From Spodoptera frugiperda (Eukaryota; Arthropoda; Insecta; Lepidoptera; Noctuidae), in the NCBI RefSeq assembly GCF_023101765.2, contig NC_064220.1:4588001-4652000 (forward strand): a DNA stretch of 64,000 nucleotides, given 5' to 3'. Below, one piece after another: positions 19,684-34,600 of the stretch. The position numbers and the translations under genes were made by a program. The notes under the pieces are model-generated. The model was not told the DNA's origin. It saw only the letters and a program-made list of their open reading frames with translations, and ran no database searches. The first letter of the stretch is position 1. Every line of letters starts with the position of its first letter.

Positions 19684-22600
19684 CTGCCACACCACAGCCC
19701 GTTATGAGAATGTCAGAAGGTGAACAATATGCATTTTGTTTCTTGTTAAATGTCCATGCGAGGACGCTCACCCAGGTAGATGCCCATGAAGAAGTCAGCG
19801 GCGGCGAGGTTGGTGACCAGGAACCGAGGTACGTCGATCCGACTGCGGCTGCAGACGAGGACGAACACCACGGTGCCGTTGCCGAGCAGGGCCAGCAGGA
19901 ACACGGCCCACACGCCGCAACGCAGCGTCCACCAGTCGAACAAGTCCACGCACGGCAGGAAGGGACCTGTACAAGGACACGTTAGTCCGGAGCCCGGCCG
20001 CCGGCCCAGCGGCCAGGCCCCGGCGTACCTGGCAGCGGCAGGCAGTGCACGCGGCGCGGCAGCTCGCGCTCGCCCAGCTCCACGGCGCCGGCGCCCGCCC
20101 AGCCGTCCAGCGCCGCCTGCAGCCCGGCGCCGCCCAGCTCCGACACGTTCACTGCGGACACGACACTCTGTAGCGCTGAGCTCTGTATAGGGGTGCAGCG
20201 GCGGCGGCGCGGCACGTACGGTAGTGCGCCCAGATGTCGGTGGCGTTGGCCCAGGCCGCCGGGTCGATGTGCTGCGGCGGCAGGATGACCAGGTCGGACG
20301 GGGACTCCGCCGCCGGCTCGGACTCCGCCTCCTCCATCAGCGGCATGAACTCGCAGCAGTGGTACGCGTACGACAGCACCAGCGTCTGCGCACGACACAC
20401 ACGTTACACGGCGCTGTACGAGTACACTCTGCTCAGTACCGCTGTATACTGTACACTGTACACGGTGCAGTACCTGGATCCGCGGCAGTACGTCGGGCGG
20501 GTGGAAGCGGCGCAGGTTGGGGTTGTTGTGTGCCTTCAGATGCAGCAGGCGCTGCAGGCCGCTGCCCGGCAGCCACGCGAACTGGTTGTTGCCCACATTC
20601 CTGCACGCGATATACCACACTGATTATTACAACTAACACGGTGACAGCTCAGTTTTAATTAAAACGTTTTGTATTCACCTATTAATGTGGAACCGTAAAG
20701 TGAGACACAATGCATGACATCAGCAATTTCCTTCTGTGGAGTCATCACATAAGGCTACTCTGTGTTTTAACTGAAATGGCCACATCTAGCCGCACCGATG
20801 CCAGAGATGAGACGGCCGTGTCGGATTCGAACCGACTAAACATTAGCGGTTTACGGTTCTCCTGTGCAGTCACCTAGACGCTGAAGCGAAGTGGTCTAAA
20901 TAGGAAGGGTACGTACAGGTCCTCGAGCTTGGAGACGGGCACGAAGGCCTCCATGTCGATGTGCTCGATCATGTTGTCCTCCAGGTTGCTGCAACAGTAA
21001 CATAGCACAATCTCTCACTGTCTAGTGAAGTCATGAAGGTACATCATAATTATTATGTATTTACAAATCACTGATGAAATAAAGGGAAAAGTAAACATAA
21101 ACAATGTAAATAGAAAAAGAAGTTTAAGAAAATATATTCACAAAAACAAAATTAATAACTTAGTTTTTTTGTTTTCAAACTCACTGTAAAACAAGTGTGT
21201 TTTTTTTCTTTTATTAATATTATTATGCGACGTGCGAAGCCGGGATGGGCTGCTAGTTTATGTAGGAGCCCCAACGGGACCTTATAGATGAGACTTGTGG
21301 ACTGTATATAATATAGGCTTTAATGCCGTAAAATGTACAAAGGTCACAGAACAGAACCGTGTCCGTGGCCAAGCGGCGCTGAGAGATGTAAAGGAAGCGC
21401 GGCCGCGGGCTCGCTGAGGTGAGGTGCGCCGACAGTATATGTTGTTGCCAGGGTCCAGGGCTGAGCGAGGGCAGTGGGCAGTGGGATGTACTCACAGCAC
21501 TTGCAGGTCGGGCGTGTGCGTGAAGGCGTCGGCGGGCACGCGGCGCAGGCGGTTGCGCGCCAGCAGCAGGTCGTGCAGGCGCCGCAGCCCGCGCAGCGAC
21601 CCGCCGTCCAGCGCCGCGATCTCGTTGCCCGACAGGTCCCTGCACACACACTGCTGCAGTCTCTGCACACACGCACACACACACACACACACACACACCG
21701 ACGGAGGTACTCACAGCACGCGCAGCTCGCCGCAGCCGTGTAGGTCGGGCACGCGCCGCAGCATGTTCAGCTTCAGGTCCCTGCACCACATCGCACATGT
21801 ACACACAACTAGTCATGCTCGTATTGTATTCATTGAATTAGCCAATGTGCTGATACCACAGTGCCGAAAATTCGCCATTTCAGAAATAGGTCACGGGGTC
21901 AGTGTCGCGCCGCGGCCACTCGACGCGCGGCGGCGACACATCCCCACTGTTTGCTTTGTTTGGGCCTCATTGACTGCCGCACTCAGAGACATTTCATGAT
22001 TACCTAAACTATTCCTTAGTAACGATTTTGAATCGGAAACAATTGCCAAGGACTGGGTTAAGTAACCATTGAATGATTCTGAGTACCTACGGCACAGAAT
22101 AATAAGTGATTAATCCGCTATCGATAATTTTGGCAAATGTCAAGCTTTCTGTAGTCGATGCGACTTGTTATTGCAGTCCGTGGAGCCAGTGTGTCACAGG
22201 CTTTGCAAGTTCGTTACTGACTCGTATAACTGACAGGTAATGAGTCTCTGTCAGCGTCAACTGAAAAAGCTCCGAAAGGAATGTTTGTGAAGGTCAAGAT
22301 GATAACTAATTGTGTGACATGGGTCGGAGTCAACGGGCGGACTACAGGGTACAGGGTACAAGGAGCTTAATAGAATTGCAGGTGTAGGGCGCACTGGGTA
22401 TGTTGGCCAAGATTACGTAACATCGTAACATCGTAGTGCAGCATGGCGGAGTATACTGACAGCGAGCGCAGCTGCGGCGCATGCGTGCACAGCGCGGCGG
22501 GCAGCTCGGTGAGGCGCGCGCGGTCGAGGCGCAGCGTGCGCAGGCGCGACGTCCCGTTCAGCGCCGGCAGCGCCTGCAGCGCGCGCGCCTCCGACACCAC

Positions 22601-25600
22601 CCTGCGACACACGCACTACACTGCCCACTGCTCCGTCCTCCATACTTATAAAGGTTGGCAGATAACTTGGCAACATTTTGTTATCATTTTATTCAAGAAA
22701 ATTACGCGCAACGTCGCCGCGTCTGCGCACGATGCTTGTGAAGGATCAATCCCTGTGTGATTGGCGGAACTTTCTTATTATTAAAAAAAAAAATGCCAAG
22801 TTACGTGCCGAAGACTATACCTTCTCTGTTTTGGTTGAAAATAACATAACAACTAACAGTTTCCTCACGTGAAATTACTACAAAAGCTCTTCTATAGGTT
22901 CAACTCACAACGAGACTCTATCCACTGAGCAGCGTCGCGCAGCAGCTGCACTACTAGGTGTTGGAGTACTCAGTAGAGCGGTTTCATTTCACGCGAGTAA
23001 ACTGTCATTAACCAGACGGCTCTCTCACCTTACATTTACTGAATTAAATTCGGTAATTATTTATTTCACTTATACAACTTATCAAAACGGCCGACTACAA
23101 GAAGTTTTTGTTCGTTGGAATACGTTTTTAACCAGTGCCGGCGTGAGGGCCACTGACACCCCGGGCTAAAATATTGTGCCGCCCACTTGAGGGAAGCAAT
23201 ATCAAGTGTTAGTAGTAGTTTTAAATTTTTTGGCGAACCCCAGAATTTGTCGCCCTGGGCCATCGCCCCATCCTGCCCCCCCCCTAACGCCGGCACTGTT
23301 TTTAACAAATGTGAACTAAGTACCTACATATTGGATATTCTTCATAACGTTACAAGCAGTCACACGTTATTAATGTTATTACAGATTCACATATGTATAT
23401 GAATACCTATAGCATCACTTATATTGTTAAAGGACAGTTATAACACAATAATTAGCATATTGTAAGCTAGTAATGTAAAGGTACACAATGTATATGGAAG
23501 AGCGCAATTATCGCCAACAAACTGTCTTACAGTTTGGCAATTTTTTTGTAATGTATAAAACTGTATGTACCTTTTGATAAATAAACGTATGGCGTAGAGT
23601 ATAGATAAGAGTATTGATAATAGCTAGGAGTTTGAATGTCTCTCTTACGGCTCTTACGGCCAATTCCAACAACCTGTGTCATGTATCTGTAGATTTGCTA
23701 ACTTGAGATACAATGTCGACACAAGCTCCATACACAAGGCGTCCACATTGTATCTCCGGTACCCGAGCACATCTACAGATAGATAGGTTATTGAAGTAGG
23801 CCGTTAACCTGCGAACATACATATTCTGAAGAGCATTTATTTACAAATAAATCAACGGGAACAAGAAACAGGTCACCCCACTAGGTACGTACTGTGTAAC
23901 GAGCTGAGTTTTATTGAGAATTTTGGAATCGAGATGGGAATCAAAGCGTCCCCAGCACACCTTTAAAATATAGTATCTCATTTCCGCCTGAGAATCGAAC
24001 CCGTTCGTCACTTGATCATCAAGATGTGTCTTGAAATGGTAGTGTCACTGAGTCAGTGGGTCAGTGGGTCAGTGGTAGCGGAGCCGGATGCCAGTCGCGG
24101 CTACACAACAAACCTTGCTTTAATTAGTTTTAGTAAACGGGAAGTGTCTTATACACGGAATTGTAATTAATGAGGTATCGTACAGCCGAGGCCGCGGCGG
24201 CCATCTCTTGTTCTCATGTAAACATCTACGTGTGTCGTCGCTATGGAAACATACAAAAAGGAATTTATGAATTTTGCAAGTTCCTAGTAACAGCTCGGGA
24301 TCTGCGGCTGTACAGCGAGTGTCCGGGTGTATGGGAGTGTAGCCGGTACACTGGCAGTAGTGGGGCACGTACAGCGTGGTGAGGTGCGGCAGGTGGTCGA
24401 GCGCGCGCGCGTGCAGGCGCGGCAGCGGGTTGGCGCGCAGGTCCAGCCGCGCCAGGCGCCGGCACGCCTGCAGCACGCCCGGCGCCACCTCCTCCACGCG
24501 GTTGCTGGCCAGCGACCTGCCGACGGACACACGTCACTACTCCGCACACCCACTGCACCACTCCCACACACCCCCCCGCCGGCACTCACAGGTCCTCCAG
24601 CAGCGGCAGCAGCCGCAGCGCCGCCGGCACCTCCGACAGCAAGTTCTCCTCCAGCCGCCTGCACACACACACACCGAGTATTTACGATTGTGTTCATGTT
24701 ACAAGACAACTTACTTATTTCATTTTGTTTTTTTTAACCGTGGTCCTATGTTCCTCTATGTCCTCATCATACCAGCTACAAAACGTCCACTACTGAATAT
24801 TGGCCTCCCTACCGGTTAGTCGGTACTTAGTGCCCAGGACCTTAGGAGCGACCTGCCACCTGGTACAGTGTCTTGCGTTGCGCTTGGCACCGGAGGCGCG
24901 TGGCCTCCGTGTACTACTTGTGTGTGTCCATGGTCCGCGCGACACACGCGGTGACGCGTGACGCGTGACGTGTGACGTGGTACACGAACTGCTGTCCCTG
25001 GCCTTCCTCGGGCTTTAAACCTTGACATTAATGAACAGGTTTCGGAAGCGACTCGTTAATGTATCACGTATGCCTTGTACAAGCCCTTGGCTCTAACTTG
25101 TTCGATGTTAGACAGTTTCACTAGTACCACGGAGCTGGCTCGTGGGTGGCCTGTACTGTACAGTAGCGGCGCCGCGCACACATACTCACAGCACTCGCAG
25201 CGCCGGCGTGTTGCTGAAGGCGTGCTCCTCGATGTACGCGATGCGGTTCCGCTTCAGCACCCTGCGCACAAACAGATCGTCGCATCAGCTGCATGCTCCA
25301 CGCAAACTTACTATGTCGGCCGATCGGAATAAACTTACTGACTTTTTTACCAAATATTTCTTTTAGGGACTCATGAAAAAAGTGAAAATAATCAAGCGGT
25401 TTTCTTACAAGAGTAGGAATAATGTATTGATTTTTTTTCAAATAAATTCTTTATTATCCTCCCGAGGGGATTGTGACAGACTGGTTGCAGGCTGCAGACA
25501 ACAAACAATGAGGTATTCCTCGAAGCGCAACTGTTTTGAAGCGCACCTCTCAAAGCGCACCTATTTTATTCCTCGAAGCGCACCCGTTAGTTGCGCTTCA

Positions 25601-28600
25601 AGGAACTATTAAAAATATTAATTTTTATTTCCTCGAAGCGCACCTATGTTTTATTTTCGACTAGAGAGGGGATGCTAACTGAAACTATCGATAATAAGAT
25701 ATCGATAATCTAATACACGTAGCGCTATCTATGAGCAAATAAGGTTAAACCTTTAAAAATAGTTTCTTGTCGATATATGACATCGCAAAATTAAATGTTC
25801 CGCTTGAAACCGCCAATCAACGACTTTAATTAGTTATTTTATACAATATTCAAAAACTCTGTACTCGTCGACCATAGATTGTTATTTTTTTACCCGACAG
25901 CGCCAGAAGGAGGGGTGTTTTTCGAGAGTATGTATGTATGTATAATTGTTTGGCACGCTCTGCAGCCTAAACGGTTTGATGGATTTTGTCTTAAAAGGTC
26001 TCGTTAGATTCGTATTTACTGTGAGAGTGACACTGGATATATCAAAATAATAAAAAAATAAATAAAATGGTGGATTTTTGCCGCCAAAATCGAATATTGC
26101 TCACTCTCTAGCCTGAACGACTCGATAAATTTTAGCTTGATAGGAGTCGTTTGATTCGTATTTACTGTGAGATTGACACTAGATATATCAAAATATAAAA
26201 AAAAATACAAAGTAGCGGATTTTTGGCGCCAAATTCGAATATTGTTCACTTTATAGCCTGAACGACTCGATGGATTTCAGCTTCGTGTCGTTTGATTTGT
26301 ATTACTGTGAGAGTGACACTAGATATATCAAAATATAAAAATAATTTAAAAAACTAAAAATATAAAAATTTTATATTATAAAGAAACGCAGTCGGGTTTT
26401 TTTAGTTTTTTCATTTAGTAATGATCCTAATGAGTGAACAAAGACCTCAACCGAAAGTATTAGTATAATACGTATAATTATTATTACTTACTTGAACATC
26501 TGTTAGACATTTCCCAAACAAACGTTGAAGTCCAAGACTTTTATTCCGTTTATTATACAGTCCAGTTTCAATATTTTTAAATTGAATATTGTGTAAAATA
26601 ACTAATAAAAGTCGTTGATTGGCGACCTTATTAAAAAATTAAATGTTCCGCTTGAAACCTCAAGCGGAACATTTAATTTTGCGATGTCATACATCGACAA
26701 GAAACTATTTTTAAAGGTTTAACCTTATTTGCTCTTAGATAGCGCTGCGTGTATCAGATTATCGATATCTTATTATCAATAGTTTCAGTTAGCATCCCCT
26801 CTCTAGTCGAAAATAAAACATAGGTGCGCTTCGAGGAAATAAAAATTAATATTTTTAATAGTTCCTTGAAGCGCAACTAACGGGTGCGCTTCGAGGAATA
26901 AAATAGGTGCGCTTGGAGAGGTGCGCTTCAAAACAGTTGCGCTTCGAGGAATACCTCAAACAATGAGGATACCCCCTACAGTCGACGAAAGAGTCGTCTA
27001 ATGTGAAACAGAGCTATAACCAGTGAAAGACAAAGGCAATGCAAGTTTTCAGTCACGTAGAGAGTACTCGCAGATACATTACATACGATTTGTACGAGAT
27101 AGTTTGGAAGACAACATGTTTATCGTAATTGTTTTTTGTTTGCCTACGAATCCGTTCGTAGTTGTTAAGTAAATAACAGAGAAGTGCGTCAACACACGCT
27201 TCTACGCGTATACACATACATTAGTACATTATTGTTGCCAGCAGTGGCAACAGATCGATGCGGGGCAGCTGTGGGCAGAGCGGCGGCGGCCCGAGTTGTC
27301 GAGCAAACACGAGCCGCCGCCCCCAGCCCGCACCACGACTCGCCGGTTAACAAGCGCTACTACGACAGCCGCTGGGTGGTCACGAATTAGGCAAGCAGTG
27401 AAGTGAATGTGCAGCCTACACCAGCCTCTGCAGATGTAGCCGAGTTGTGCACAAGTCGCGCCCGGGTTCACACTCGGGGCGCTCGGGGCGCTCGGGGCGC
27501 GGGCTAATGAGACGAGCGGTCACTGACACCGCGACAGATGGCAGCACTCGCGCGCTGAGAAGGGTTAGCCACCGCTCGCCACCCCGGCCGAGCCAATGTA
27601 CCCTTTCATATCATCCGTCGGAGTGAAACGGATTCGAACAGAACTTACAATGAGTACATCTGACATATATGATTTTGTATTGGTAACGAGGTATGTAGTA
27701 TGTAGGTACATATATATTGCATCACCTAATACAAGGGGTTGAGTACATGAGACAAATTCTGCATTCCGCAGTGTCTAGTGTGTACACGTTGTTCGCTGTT
27801 CGTTAGTGGGGGGGCTAGGGCTAGGTCACCACACTACTGTGTAGTGTCGCGGGTTCTAATCCAGTTCCGGGCAAATAGTAGTGAGTAATTAATATTTTGT
27901 TTCTGATTAAAACGTCCATTGTAAGCCCTAAGTCGGAAAGGTGTCTTCCACGCGAGTCCCGTCGCCCCCGTGGCTCGGTGTGCGCGGTGACCTGTTGGTT
28001 CTACGTGTGACCTGTCTGTACCTGAGGGAGTACTGAGTACGGCTGTGTGTGCGCTGCACTGTCTCCTGGCTATGGTACGTAGTTGGCAGGTCTGGCGACA
28101 CAGACTGGCCGAGTGGCCACCACGATCGATCAAAAGTAGGAGACACTAATTAGCTTACATACTAAAAATTACATTGTTGCTTTTCATTAGGAAGTACTTT
28201 GGAATTTAATTGAAATAATGATCCACAATGTTCGTCAACATCATCACATATCAAATTAATTACCAACTTTAGAAACTTTACAAAGTTGGTAATTAATTTG
28301 TCGGTGCCGCTGTCCGCGCGGTACCTGGTGCAGCAACATACTAATATGTTTACAGAGCTGCACTAGCGCCGGCTCCCGGCCGCGCCTGGTGGAGGACGAG
28401 GTCCACTTCTACTCTTGTGTCATTTTGTAAGGTGACGGAGCAATATTACTACATTACTATTATTTTTTCATGTGTCGTCCCGTAGTAACATTTTCTCCAG
28501 AGTCGACTTTTGTTCGACTCAATTTTCTCCTAGATTTTATTTATAAATTTAATTCGGACAGAGGTTTTTACTGAATTCGACCACTTGAAGTCTGTTGTGG

Positions 28601-31600
28601 ACCACAGGTGGCTCAAGGACTACCGGTTGGGAACCACTGCGCCAAAGACTGAAGCCTCACCCCACTGAGGGCTGCTTCGGAATAAATATTTTGCTATATT
28701 ATGTATTGTTTAAACCGAGCAGTTGACTAGTCGTGGGTGGAGGGCGATCAGGGGCGCGGTCGTTGACCCGAGCCGCGCGCCATAGAGCGGCCAGCTCCGA
28801 GCGCAGCACCAGCCGCGGGACAACGACGTGTGTCTCTATATGACTCTCTCGACATACGTCCTGGATGGCAATGTATAAACAATGTGCCAAGGAATCGAAC
28901 TCGCGCACTGAGGTCCTGTATAAATCCCATATGTTGCATGAGAGAGAGAGATTGGTGTTAAGCAGAACCGCGGTCCACCCAGGCAACTCGCGCCTGGCTA
29001 CTTATAGCACGTCTTTGTACAACACGAGACGCTCATACATGTATTATACCAACCGGCGGTACTGTACTCCTGTTCATGTCCACGGGCCACCGGCTTTGAT
29101 TCCATACATGTGTGTACACAGCACGCGGGACTCGTGACAATAATTCCACGTTAATATTTCATTCCTAAACCGACAATAATCTATCAAATGCTAAGCCGCC
29201 GCTAGCGTCGGGCGCCGGCACCGTGGTCCGCAGCACGCGTCGGTCGTGTTCATACGACACAATGTATTCCTCCGCGGGCCGCCGCCGTGCTCTGCTGGAC
29301 TCTGGACGTCTCATTCCATTTCTCTGCGTGCGTTGCGTGCAGTTGTGCAACGTTTAGTACTACACCTGATATCAATCTACACCGATTGGAATTCTTCCTC
29401 GATAGGTATGGATAGCATAACGGGTCGTGGATTCTATTCCGGCAAGAAACAATATTCTTTGGTGATCCTTAAATATGTAGTTTCCGGGCTGCGTGTATAT
29501 TATTGTCTGTTTGTAACGCACCCACGAACGACCCAGGAGAAAATTCTAGTGTGGAGCAGCATTTGTAATTGTATATCTTTAAAAAATCTAGTGTATTGGT
29601 ATATATGTTACAACCAAAGTAATAAATCTTGATATTATATATGTGGGATATTGGGCAGGGAAAAGAAAAGCTTCCGTCTTGAAATAAATTAACTTGTATT
29701 TCTTCTTGAAAAATTAAACGTCTTACGGCTAGCACTCGTCGTCTTTTATTTTCCACTCCCTACATCTGTCAAATTTGAATTTTATATTTCACTATCATTC
29801 TCTCACTTAGGCATACTAACGTTATACGAATCAAATTTATGCCAAAACAAATTCAGTCATTATGAATAATTGCTATTTAATCACTCTGACATATACATAG
29901 TAATGGTATTGTAATATGTGGTCGCAGGCTGCAAGTTTTTATCCCGAAGTTTTTATTCAGAGTTTTGTTTGAAAGTGCTAATCTCCGAAACTACTGATTC
30001 AAATGTAATAATTATTTTTGTGTTAGTTTCATCCAACTACGTGTTGTGTGTCGTATGAGATATGTCCACTGTCCATTTATTTATAATAATTTATAAAGTA
30101 AGACACATCGAGCTACGATTATGGTTATGGGTTATACATAAGTTATATATTATATATGTATGTCAAATATAATAGAGAGTGAGCTTATTGTTATAAACCA
30201 GACAACCCGCGAGGTATTCCCTCGCCCAGCCAGCGAGCCGGCAGCCTGTACACTGCGAGACGTTGCCTAGCAGGGGATGTATTACTGAATTATTGCTAGT
30301 TCGCGTCGTAAATAAAAACTCGGAGCACGACGCCACACGCCGCGGCGGCTCGTGCTCGTGCCATTCATGCATCGTTGTGATTAATGTGTTTTTATTATCG
30401 CTAGAGCAGGCGCGGGGCCTGCGTGCTGCAGGGTGGGGGGAGATGGCTGGCCGCGGCGGGAGGGGGAATGGGAGGACTGGGAGGTGGGGGCAGCGGGTAG
30501 TTCAGCGAGACTACGACCGAGGTTAGCTATCGAACATACAGATATTACTGCGAACACACAGCGCGCCGCCCGCCGCCGCCACAGCCTTCACTACAGCCGA
30601 TTCCTTTGTGATCATACGTATCGACTTGATCATCATCCTATCAGCCACAAGACGTCCACCGGTGGACGTAGGTCTCACCCAGTAACCCAGGCAGTTGGAA
30701 GTTACCTGCATCTGGCGGCTCCCTACGACCGATTGTCAGGTCCGTCCACCTTGTGTGTGGACGCGTGTCCTGTGTTTGTAGTAACGCTGCAGTAGATCGC
30801 TGCGGAGGAATACCCTCGAGCTCTGCTGCTGACCGACATGGTAGTGTTTTTGTACCAATAGTCAATAGGTACGGCGTAGCTGGAGAGACCTCAACATAAC
30901 ACTGCCCAAGTCTCGGTCGCGTCTTTCACACTCCACACACGGCTAGTGTAGCGGCAAGTGATACTCTCGGTAATGAGTTGCAGCAGCACATGCACGTGTC
31001 GGAACCAGCCTTTACACGTAGCTCAGAAGTGACATTGGTTAGTATTTGTTCAACAAGGTGTCACTCTCCTTGAAGAAGAGCACCACGACCCCTCTGTTCC
31101 ACTCGATACGATTCTCTTTTTCCACAAATACACAGAAAGGGTTTCCGGGGAACCGGGACCTTTTGGAGTAAAATTGCTGTCTCAAATGTAATGCATTAAA
31201 AGGTTTGTAAAACTGACGCTGATACTATTGCATACCTATTGTGTAGGACTTGGCTTATGACGTTCATTGATAGCTGTAGGTGCTTTGTGATTACAGCACT
31301 GATGTGGCCTGGTGTGGCTTGATGTGGGCACTTCGTTCTCTCAAAGTTCATGCAAAGTTAAGATTTTTCCATCAAATAGTAGGCAGAGCAAGTAAACAAA
31401 GTTAGTGATGTTATCTGCAGCCGACATCAGTACGGATGGTGCGGCTCCGAGCTAGTGCGCACTGGAGTGAAAATAACCAGTACGTGGCGTACACACGTTA
31501 CATCACCCTGTATCTTCCGGTACATCGCGCGGCATGTGAGGACGCCTCCACACATCCACCTAGATACCACGACCAGTTCCTCGCGCGGACTATTTATAGC

Positions 31601-34600
31601 GTACAGCATCATGCGCCTACTACATTATGCAGTGTTTGTATGTACGCAGTGCCACACTCCGGGGACTCTGACCTCTGCAACTAGGGACCACAGAACCATT
31701 CACACCTGCGCCTGCGACTAATCCAACATCGGTTTGCGTAGTTTTAACAACAGTTAATGGCCTGCTGAAGTGGACAGCACACTGGCACACACTGGTTTGT
31801 GCTCCATCTCAGTATACTCGGAGTCGCCCAAAGGTGTACACTCATGTTTGCATGGAACGAAGTTATGAATTTTTCCAATACATAAAATTCCAGAAACCGA
31901 ACGTCAAAATTAGGTAGATAAAGGTACTAGGCGATCAGATTTACAAAAGAAATGTTTCGTAATTCGCGTGTGACTCCTGTAGTGTTGTGATATGTTTGTA
32001 TGATGATTTGAAATCAAGAACCATGCGACACCAAGTATTTGGTACCAATTTTTTTTAAAGTATTTTAAGCTGAAACTTTGGGTAGAGATTTTTTTTATGT
32101 TAAATGGGCCGAGGTTTGACCTCTATCTCGCCTGATGGTAAGTTATGATGCGGCCTACGACGGAGCACGTCTGCCCATATGCAACCTATTCACTCGGGCT
32201 TTGAAGACACCCAGGTTATACCCATCAGGAAACACAGACTCCGGCAAGGAGTTCCACTCCCTAGCAGTTCGTACAAGGAAGCTTGAAGCGAAAAGCTTCG
32301 TGCGAATGGGTGGGATATCCACCATGAAACGGTGACGCCTCATCCAGCTGGCATTTAGCCGAGCCGTCCCAAAGGTGAGAACAGTACTCCATACATGACC
32401 GAACCTGCGCTTGGTACAGGCTCAGCAGTTGTTTCGGTGTGAAGTACCGTCACACCTTCGAGAGGATACCCAACTTCCTACCAGCTAGATGCGCCTTCGA
32501 CTCTATATATAAGAGCCGAAGTTTAGCGTTGGCGATAGAGTTAAGCCCAGAAGCTCAAGATTCTATTCATCCTGTATTCTTCAGTGCTTCTTGATGTATA
32601 TGGGTATTTTGTTACACGCTGTATATGTATATATAATGTAGTGTAGTATGTAGGCTGGGCGTCGGTGACCGAGTAGATAGTAGGTGATATAGGGAGCATG
32701 TTGACAGCACTTGACGGCGGAGTACGTTAACGATGTCCAGGATTAGTGGCACCGTATCGAGCGGAGTTAGCGGCTCCGCAGACATCTCGCCGTATTTATG
32801 AGCACATAAATCTCCGGGGAGACCGCCCCGCGCCTCGCGCCCCGCGCCCCGCGCCACACCCCCGCACGTGCCCTGCTCCGCGACCCGTTCCAGTTTCTCA
32901 TGTTCACCAACATTTGTGGACACCAATAATTGGCTCAGCCTAATCCTTTTTAAATAAACGCAGTTCTAAACGAAAGTTCCGAGTACATTGTCGGAGAGTC
33001 GCATGACACGTGTAATATAATTAGCACAGGTCATTGACCTGCATCCGATAAGTTATGCAAGTCGGCGCCGATCGAACAAATCGTCGGCGGCGTCGCGACA
33101 GCGCGCGGTGGCGCGGGGCCTTCCATTAATGTTTCAGCACGCGCGCCCGCCGCCGCCGCCGCCGCCGACCGGAGGCGACACATTTCTTATTCTCGTCCAA
33201 GTGGCAACAAGCTTGGGACGCCCAGTTTTGTTGCACACACGTTGCCTCAACGACCTGGAACTACCCACTTCCTTCGTCCTCCCCAGTAAATAGAACCGTT
33301 CGAACCAGTCTCTCAGGCTGCAACGTTAATATAATTAACCACGATGGAACAATAAAATGGCGGTAGTCGCTCACGACGTCCCACAAGTGCCTCGTATCGT
33401 TGCAGTGTCCGGCCGGATCATCAAAACCGATGTCGACACGGAATTGATGGCGGTGTATAACTTTTCTTTTTATGAAGCAAGTAAACGAGTAGTCGTATCA
33501 CCTGATGGTAAGCAATCGCCGCCGCCCATGGACACTTGAAACACCAGAGGCGTTACAAGTGCGTTGCCCCCTTTTTGGGGGTTAAGAATTTAAGGGTTGT
33601 TGTTCGGGAATCGGGGATTTGGAAGATTGGGAAGGGGGGAAATGGGCCTCCCATGCTTAAGAATATTTACGAAATTGAGTACTGATACAGTGTGGAAATG
33701 ACACATTTGCAGTAGTAGTCCACAGAAGCACACCCGACAATTATTTTTAGACATTTTTGAACGTTTTAAAAAGTTCTTATAACTAATCTTATTCTGGAAT
33801 TAATGATAACCGCGAAACTAACTAAACTATATAACATTAGGAGTTTGGTATTTGCTATAGATATTATTTTAAGGGGTAAAAAAATACGGCTGTGAGCACT
33901 GTGAGCACACGTCCTCGAGAATAAAAGTGGAAAATGCTCTCAACACAGCACACAGATGGCGACACGTGAAGCCAGCGCGGCGCGGCGCGGGGGCTGGACG
34001 GTCCTGCGGTCGTTGTCCCCCGGTTATCAGTTGCCGGATATAATGAGCGAGGTGATAAATCCACAGTTAATGAAAAAGCCTGTCCACCAATTATTATTAT
34101 TTATTATACCACACAGCGATTAGATATTTCAAATTCTGGATGTGAAATTTACAATCCACAGTTTGTGAACGTTCCAATTAAGTGTAAGAGGGCCATACTT
34201 CGGCGCGAATGAACTGGTTCGACCGGAGTGATACCACGGCCTCACAGGAAACCGGCGTGAAACAACGCTGACGTTGTCTGAATGAGGTAACCGGAGGGTC
34301 ATTAATTAATATTAATATAATCTTAGTCCGAGGCACTCTCTTAGGGAACTATTTAAAGAAATTAATATATTGACTGTTCCTTCTCAATACATTTATGAAA
34401 ATGTAGTGTATGCTCACAAAAACATTAATTTATTTAAAAAGTATTGTGATATACATAATATAAACACTAGAAGTAAAAACAAATATATTGTTCCCACTAC
34501 TAGACTTAAGAAAATAAGTGGTTCATTCAGATGTCAATGCATACGCTTTTACAATAAAATTCCCAGCGATATTCAAAGTTTGAGCCTGAATAAAAAAAAT

